Both the position numbers and the translations under genes were made by a program. A DNA stretch of 10,429 bases, taken from assembly GCA_002373875.1 (NCBI GenBank), contig DFKQ01000049.1, positions 1-10,429 of the forward strand, given 5' to 3'. A model generated the notes under the pieces. That model searched no databases and had not been told where the DNA came from. It saw only the letters and a list, made by a program, of their open reading frames with translations. This document shows, piece after piece, positions 6,467 to 10,429 of this stretch (position 1 is the first letter of the stretch; the number at the start of each line of letters is the position of its first letter). Origin of the DNA: Lachnospiraceae bacterium UBA3641. GTDB lineage: Bacteria; Bacillota; Clostridia; Lachnospirales; Lachnospiraceae.

Positions 6467-8255
6467 TACTCGTGATGACCTTAATCCGAAAAAAATAATT
6501 ATTCTTATCTTTATCGCTCTTTATCCGCTCAGGTGGATATTTACCGGGATAGACCTGTGGGATGTGGGCTACAGCTGCGGCAATTATGTGAATTTTAATA
6601 CCATAAGCATCAGCAGGCCCTGGTTCTACTCGACCTTCCTTTCTCTTTTCACGGGGCATATGCTGAGCCTGCTTCCATATGGCAATACGCTTGCCGGCTT
6701 GAAATTTTACTGTTCGGCAATTGTTTCGGCAACAGTTATCATATCGGGTCTTTTCTGCATAAGAAGACTTAAGTATCCTCTTCTGCCTGTTTTGATCGGT
6801 GAAGCCTGGGCAGTAAGTATATGCTATATTCCCAGCCCAATTTTATATAATCATTTGACATTCCTGTTTTTGATCCTTGCCATAATATTTTTGTTTACGG
6901 GGCTTACTGAGGATAAGCTGATATTTCTTCTGCTTGCCGGTGTCATGCTTGGGATCAATGTATTTGTAAGGATATCGAATCTTCCGCAGGTTCTTCTTGT
7001 GTTTGCCGTCTGGTATTACTTATTTATGAACGGATCACCTGCCAAAATATATGTGAAAGATACACTTGCCTGTGTCGCGGGCTATGTTGCGGCGCTTTTT
7101 TGCGTTTTTGGCCTTATTGGGTTTAAGTACGGATTCAATGAGTATATTTCAGGCATAAAGGCTATGCTCAGTATATCTGATGAGGCAGCAGGCTATTCGG
7201 CCGGATCCATGGTAAAAGAGTTGATCCTCGCTTATCTTCACGGAAGCAGCAGGCTTGTTTATATTGCGGTTTTTGCTCTCTTTGCATGTTTTATATATCG
7301 TATCTTACCATCAGGCATCAAAAAAGGTAACGACGGACGTATACCGGGATTGACAGGATCGTGTGTGGCTGCCGTGGCATCCGTGGGAATGCTTGCGTTT
7401 ATGCTCGTAAGGAAGATTCTTGTATTCGATTTTTACCATTATGCAACGGTTTACTACAACTCAGCCTTCTTTCTTGTCCTCGCTGCGATCATATGTCTGA
7501 TCTGTATGGCGGAAAAGGCGGCAGATATTAAGATGAAGTTAATATCTGTCATGATCATTATGCAGATCGTAGTTCTGTCCATAGGAAGCGGAACGGGAAT
7601 ATCCCCCCTTATGAACAGCGCATTTGTTATAGGGCCGTTTTTATTTACCGGCCTGTATAGATTGTTTGGAAGATATCGTAAGGATTCGAACGAGGAAAAC
7701 AGGGGTAAGTCGGTTTATAAATGGCTCACAGCTCTTGTCTTTGTTATTGCGGTAGCGGCATTTGTCATACAGGCGCTTGCTTTTGGAGCTCTGTATGAAT
7801 TCGAGGAGGGGGGAAACGGTGCAGGTGGTAAATATGTCGTAGAGAATAACAGGGTTCTCGGACGGGCGAAAACCTCTGAAGAGAAAGCGAAATGGATGCA
7901 GGGTCTTAACGATCACATAAATGAGAAAGGATTTTCGGGGAGGGGTGTTGTTATATATGGTTACGCACCGGCATTGGCGTTTTATCTGGATCTTAAACCT
8001 GTGATCACCACCTGGCCGGATCTGGATTCATATAATACTTCACTGATGAAGGAAGATATTTCCGGGCTGAAGGACAGGATCGACAATGGTATATCGGACG
8101 CTCCCCTGATAATAATAGATAATGAGGGCGCAGCAGAACAAAAGGACCATGATCCGGGAAAGTGGGAGATCATATTCGGATTTATGGATGAATATGACTA
8201 CACCTGTGATTATGATGACGGAAGATTTTCGGTTTATGTTTCGGAACTATATTAG
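6459..8255 (+). CDS. Polytopic membrane protein, probable GT-C-fold glycosyltransferase
   Basis: This 598-residue protein has about 11-12 hydrophobic segments over residues 11-455 and then a soluble C-terminal domain of about 140 residues. The first external loop carries GIDLWDVGYS (30-39), resembling the acidic-residue loop of lipid-phosphate-sugar-using GT-C enzymes, whose D32 or D35 would be the candidate catalytic acid. The tail has VVIYGYAPALAFYLDLKP followed by TTWPDL (about 507-532), a pattern seen in the outer domains of bacterial GT-C proteins. Such enzymes take sugar from polyprenyl-phosphate sugar outside the membrane, which would fit the GT2 gene upstream. Both the GT-C call and the partnership are inferences. 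The start overlaps the upstream stop by 8 nt. There is no ribosome site, and the nearest upstream in-frame codon is a stop at 6441-6443, so translation is very likely coupled. No terminator separates it from the groES promoter. Confidence 0.75.
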   Translation: MFNTRDDLNPKKIIILIFIALYPLRWIFTGIDLWDVGYSCGNYVNFNTISISRPWFYSTFLSLFTGHMLSLLPYGNTLAGLKFYCSAIVSATVIISGLFCIRRLKYPLLPVLIGEAWAVSICYIPSPILYNHLTFLFLILAIIFLFTGLTEDKLIFLLLAGVMLGINVFVRISNLPQVLLVFAVWYYLFMNGSPAKIYVKDTLACVAGYVAALFCVFGLIGFKYGFNEYISGIKAMLSISDEAAGYSAGSMVKELILAYLHGSSRLVYIAVFALFACFIYRILPSGIKKGNDGRIPGLTGSCVAAVASVGMLAFMLVRKILVFDFYHYATVYYNSAFFLVLAAIICLICMAEKAADIKMKLISVMIIMQIVVLSIGSGTGISPLMNSAFVIGPFLFTGLYRLFGRYRKDSNEENRGKSVYKWLTALVFVIAVAAFVIQALAFGALYEFEEGGNGAGGKYVVENNRVLGRAKTSEEKAKWMQGLNDHINEKGFSGRGVVIYGYAPALAFYLDLKPVITTWPDLDSYNTSLMKEDISGLKDRIDNGISDAPLIIIDNEGAAEQKDHDPGKWEIIFGFMDEYDYTCDYDDGRFSVYVSELY

Positions 8256-8269
8256 GTGAAAAAAACATA

Positions 8270-8301
8270 TTGACAATATCTGAAAGAGGATATATTATAA
8301 T
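8270..8301 (+). promoter_or_regulatory. Sigma-A-type promoter of groESL
   Basis: A perfect -35 hexamer TTGACA lies at 8270-8275. Two overlapping -10 choices follow: TATTAT at 8293-8298 (5 of 6 matches, ideal 17-nt spacer) and a perfect TATAAT at 8296-8301 (over-long 20-nt spacer). The first is the more likely by spacing. Transcription would begin about 8305-8309, placing the CIRCE operator at the start of the transcript. The -35 box begins 15 nt after the stop of the preceding membrane-protein gene. Confidence 0.85.
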
Positions 8302-8306
8302 ACTTG

Positions 8307-8337
8307 TGTTAGCACTCAGGCGAATGGAGTGCTAACA
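8307..8337. promoter_or_regulatory. CIRCE operator (HrcA binding site)
   Basis: TTAGCACTC (8309-8317), a 9-nt spacer and GAGTGCTAA (8327-8335) match the CIRCE consensus with no mismatch. Pairing extends two more bases on each side, giving 11-bp arms (8307-8317 and 8327-8337). In many Firmicutes the HrcA repressor binds this site and is released on heat or misfolding stress. The position just downstream of the -10 box is standard for repression. The hrcA gene itself is not in the window. Confidence 0.98.
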
Positions 8338-8383
8338 AAACAAGGAAACTTAAAGAGATAATCATAATAGGAGGCGAATAATA

Positions 8384-8668
8384 ATGAAGTTAGTACCTTT
8401 AGGCGACAGAGTAGTTCTTAAGCAACTTGAAGCTGAAGAAACAACCAAATCCGGGATCGTATTACCCGGTCAGAGCAAGGAGAAGCCCCAGCAGGCTGAG
8501 GTTATTGCCGTGGGACCCGGTGGAGTGGTTGACGGTAAGGAAGTCAAGATGGAAGTTAAGAAGGGTGAGCAGGTTATCTACAGTAAATATGCAGGTACCG
8601 ATGTCAAGCTCGGTGATGAGGAGTACATCATCGTTAAGCAGAGTGATATTCTTGCTATCGTAAAATAA
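8384..8668 (+). CDS. groES: Co-chaperonin GroES (Cpn10)
   Basis: This 94-residue protein has the full Cpn10 fold. It opens with KLVPLGDRVVLKQLE (2-16), continues with the mobile loop EETTKSGIVLPG (18-29) that docks on GroEL, then EVIAVGPGG (about 39-47), GEQVIYSKYAGTDVKLGDEEYIIVKQSDILAIV (61-93) and the usual Lys end. It forms the heptameric lid over the GroEL cavity in the cytoplasm. ATG 8384 is fixed by AGGAGG at 8369-8374 with a 9-nt gap. It is the first gene of the CIRCE-controlled operon and is followed after 35 nt by groEL. Heat-stress induction through HrcA is expected. Confidence 0.98.
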   Translation: MKLVPLGDRVVLKQLEAEETTKSGIVLPGQSKEKPQQAEVIAVGPGGVVDGKEVKMEVKKGEQVIYSKYAGTDVKLGDEEYIIVKQSDILAIVK

Positions 8669-8703
8669 TTATTTAATACCGGATCTTATAGGAGGAAAAC
8701 AAA

Positions 8704-10326
8704 ATGGCTAAAGACATTAAATACGGAGCAGAGGCCCGCGAGGCCCTCGTTGCAGGCGTTGACAAGCTTGCGAATACAGTTCGTGTAACACTTGGTCCCA
8801 AGGGAAGAAACGTAGTACTTGACAAGTCCTACGGTGCACCCCTTATCACCAACGACGGTGTTACCATTGCTAAGGAAATAGAGCTTGAGGATGCATTCGA
8901 GAACATGGGTGCACAGCTCGTTAAGGAGGTAGCAACCAAGACCAATGATGCGGCAGGTGACGGTACCACAACAGCCACAGTTCTTGCTCAGGCAATGATC
9001 GATGAAGGTATGAAGAACTTAGCAGCAGGTGCTAATCCCATCATCATGCGTAAGGGTATGAAGAAGGCTACACAGGAAGCGGTTGATGCGATTGCCAAGA
9101 TGTCATCTAAGATCAAGGGTAAGGAGCACATCGCAAGGGTTGCAGCTATTTCAGCCGGTGATGATGAAGTAGGTAACATGGTTGCCGATGCAATGGAGAA
9201 GGTAAGCAACGATGGCGTTATCACCATTGAGGAGAGTAAGACCATGCTCACCGAGCTTGACCTTGTGGAAGGTATGCAGTTCGACCGTGGTTATATATCA
9301 GCTTACATGGCAACAGATATGGATAAGATGGAAGCTAACCTTGAGAATCCCTACATCCTTATCACTGACAAGAAGATATCAAACATCCAGGATATCCTTC
9401 CCCTGCTTGAGCAGATAGTTCAGTCAGGCAGCAAGCTTCTTATAATAGCTGAGGATATCGAGGGTGAAGCCCTTACAACACTTATCGTTAATAAGCTTCG
9501 CGGAACCTTCCAGGTAGTAGGTGTTAAGGCACCCGGCTACGGCGACAGAAGGAAGGCAATGCTTGAGGATATAGCGATCCTTACAGGCGGCCAGGTAATA
9601 TCTGATGATCTTGGTCTTGACCTTAAGGAGACAACACTTGACCAGCTTGGTAAGGCTAAGTCGGTTAAGGTTCAGAAGGAGAACACTATTATTGTTGACG
9701 GTGAGGGCAAGAAGAAGGACATTCAGGCCCGCATCAACCAGATCAAGCTTCAGATAGAGCAGACGACATCCGACTTCGACCGTGAGAAGCTTCAGGAGAG
9801 GCTTGCCAAGTTATCGGGCGGCGTAGCAGTTATCCGTGTAGGTGCCGCGACAGAGACCGAGATGAAGGAAGCTAAGCTCCGTATGGAGGATGCTCTTGCA
9901 GCTACAAGGGCAGCAGTTGAGGAAGGTATCATTGCAGGCGGCGGATCGGCATATATCCACGCTCAGAAGCAGGTGGCCAAGCTGGCAGAGACGCTTACAG
10001 GCGATGAGAAGACCGGTGCCAACATTGTTATGAAGGCACTTGAAGCTCCTCTCTTCCACATAGCAGGAAATGCAGGACTTGAAGGCCCTGTTATTATAAA
10101 CAAGGTTAAGGAATCCAAGGACGGCATGGGCTTCGATGCTCTCTCAGGTGAGTATGTAGATATGGTTAAGGCCGGTATCCTTGATCCCGTTAAGGTTACA
10201 AGGTCTGCCCTTCAGAATGCAACAAGCGTTGCATCTACATTCCTTACAACCGAGTCAGTTGTAGCCAACATCAAGGAAGATACCCCGGCAATGCCCGCAG
10301 GCGGCATGGGCGGCATGGGGATGTAA
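8704..10326 (+). CDS. groEL: Chaperonin GroEL (Cpn60)
   Basis: This 540-residue chaperonin is full length. It starts AKDIKYGAEARE and includes the ATP-binding stretches TLGPKGRNVVLD (29-40), NDGVTIAKEI (50-59) and AAGDGTTTATVLAQAM (83-98, with the D86 equivalent of E. coli D87). The late EDALAATRAAVEEG holds the equivalent of E. coli catalytic D398. The C-terminus is the common flexible GGMGGMGM tail. It assembles into double heptameric rings that fold proteins with GroES. ATG 8704 has a strong AGGAGG at 8690-8695, 8 nt away. Lys is almost always AAG and the codon choice is more uniform than in the membrane genes upstream, as expected for a highly expressed gene. The 35-nt gap after groES holds no promoter or terminator, so the pair is one operon. 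A strong terminator starts about 20 nt after the stop. Confidence 0.99.
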   Translation: MAKDIKYGAEAREALVAGVDKLANTVRVTLGPKGRNVVLDKSYGAPLITNDGVTIAKEIELEDAFENMGAQLVKEVATKTNDAAGDGTTTATVLAQAMIDEGMKNLAAGANPIIMRKGMKKATQEAVDAIAKMSSKIKGKEHIARVAAISAGDDEVGNMVADAMEKVSNDGVITIEESKTMLTELDLVEGMQFDRGYISAYMATDMDKMEANLENPYILITDKKISNIQDILPLLEQIVQSGSKLLIIAEDIEGEALTTLIVNKLRGTFQVVGVKAPGYGDRRKAMLEDIAILTGGQVISDDLGLDLKETTLDQLGKAKSVKVQKENTIIVDGEGKKKDIQARINQIKLQIEQTTSDFDREKLQERLAKLSGGVAVIRVGAATETEMKEAKLRMEDALAATRAAVEEGIIAGGGSAYIHAQKQVAKLAETLTGDEKTGANIVMKALEAPLFHIAGNAGLEGPVIINKVKESKDGMGFDALSGEYVDMVKAGILDPVKVTRSALQNATSVASTFLTTESVVANIKEDTPAMPAGGMGGMGM

Positions 10327-10346
10327 GCGTAGCTACGAGCCCGAGC

Positions 10347-10409
10347 TAAGTAAGAAAATACCCGGTAATGTGTGTTTGCACAGACATTACCGGGTATTTT
10401 TCTTACTTA
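10347..10409. terminator. Long bidirectional intrinsic terminator after groEL
   Basis: Bases 10355-10371 pair perfectly with 10384-10400 (17 bp, core ATACCCGGTAATGT). After a single bulged T at 10401, bases 10347-10354 pair with 10402-10409 (8 bp more). The 12-nt loop (10372-10383) can form a further 3-bp mini-stem. The right arm carries five Ts (10397-10401) and the left arm the matching A-run, so it could stop transcription from both sides. The outermost two bases overlap the palindromic repeat that begins at 10408. It ends the groESL transcript. Confidence 0.93.
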
Positions 10410-10429
10410 TAGTAAACGAAATAAATAAT
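10408..10429. repeat. Second copy of the palindromic element, inverted, cut by the window end
   Basis: All 22 visible bases match the reverse complement of the element at 1-35: the arm TATAGTAAACGAAAT (10408-10422), the loop AAATA (10423-10427, complement of TATTT), then AT, the first two bases of the expected right arm. A chance match of this length is negligible. It adjoins the groEL terminator with a 2-nt overlap. The remaining 13 bases lie beyond the window. Confidence 0.85.

Noticed and set aside
1..10429. Composite transposon bounded by the two inverted palindromes
   Set aside because: No transposase, recombinase or integrase lies between them and the cargo is mostly housekeeping and envelope genes. 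The 35-bp palindromes are better viewed as dispersed repeats, although inversion between them remains possible.

Overview
The window reads as a chromosomal stretch from a moderately AT-leaning, low-to-mid GC member of the Firmicutes, most likely Clostridia and plausibly a Lachnospiraceae (Butyrivibrio-like) bacterium. The grounds are a perfect CIRCE operator in front of groES-groEL, strong AGGAGG ribosome sites, frequent AGG/ATA codons, and the style of the envelope genes. The family assignment is an inference from these features. All eight genes lie on the + strand, they are tightly packed, and none looks broken.

Layout. Positions 1-35 hold a perfect 15-bp-arm palindrome. The envelope block follows. 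First is a single-pass membrane protein whose N-terminus is 21 tandem GMPNQ-type pentapeptides and whose C-terminal part resembles the exported domains of TcaA-type proteins (63-1523). Next is a family 2 glycosyltransferase of the polyprenyl-phosphate sugar synthase type (1547-2284). A compact intrinsic terminator (2286-2311) sits directly against the ribosome site of a dGTPase-type HD phosphohydrolase gene, dgt (2323-3774). After dgt come an acyltransferase-3 family membrane enzyme (3777-4874), a DUF2142-type polytopic membrane protein (4871-6466) and a second polytopic protein with GT-C glycosyltransferase character (6459-8255). From dgt onward the genes are spaced by 2 nt or overlap by 4 and 8 nt, so they are probably co-transcribed and translationally coupled.

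The heat-shock operon groES-groEL (8384-10326) has its own sigma-A-type promoter and CIRCE operator (8270-8337). It ends in a very long, nearly perfect bidirectional terminator hairpin (10347-10409). The outer base pairs of that hairpin run into a second copy of the opening palindrome (10408-10429, cut by the window end), whose loop is in the reverse-complement orientation.

How the genes may work together. The GT2 enzyme would charge a polyprenyl phosphate with a sugar on the cytoplasmic face. The GT-C-like protein, and perhaps the DUF2142 protein, would use such a lipid-linked sugar on the outer face, and the acyltransferase would O-acylate a surface glycan. This gives a small envelope glycan modification set, with the repeat-bearing membrane protein as a candidate partner or substrate. 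dgt (dNTP pool control) and groESL (protein folding) are housekeeping neighbours. The most unusual items are the end-flanking palindromes, the pentapeptide-repeat membrane protein and the terminator jammed against dgt.
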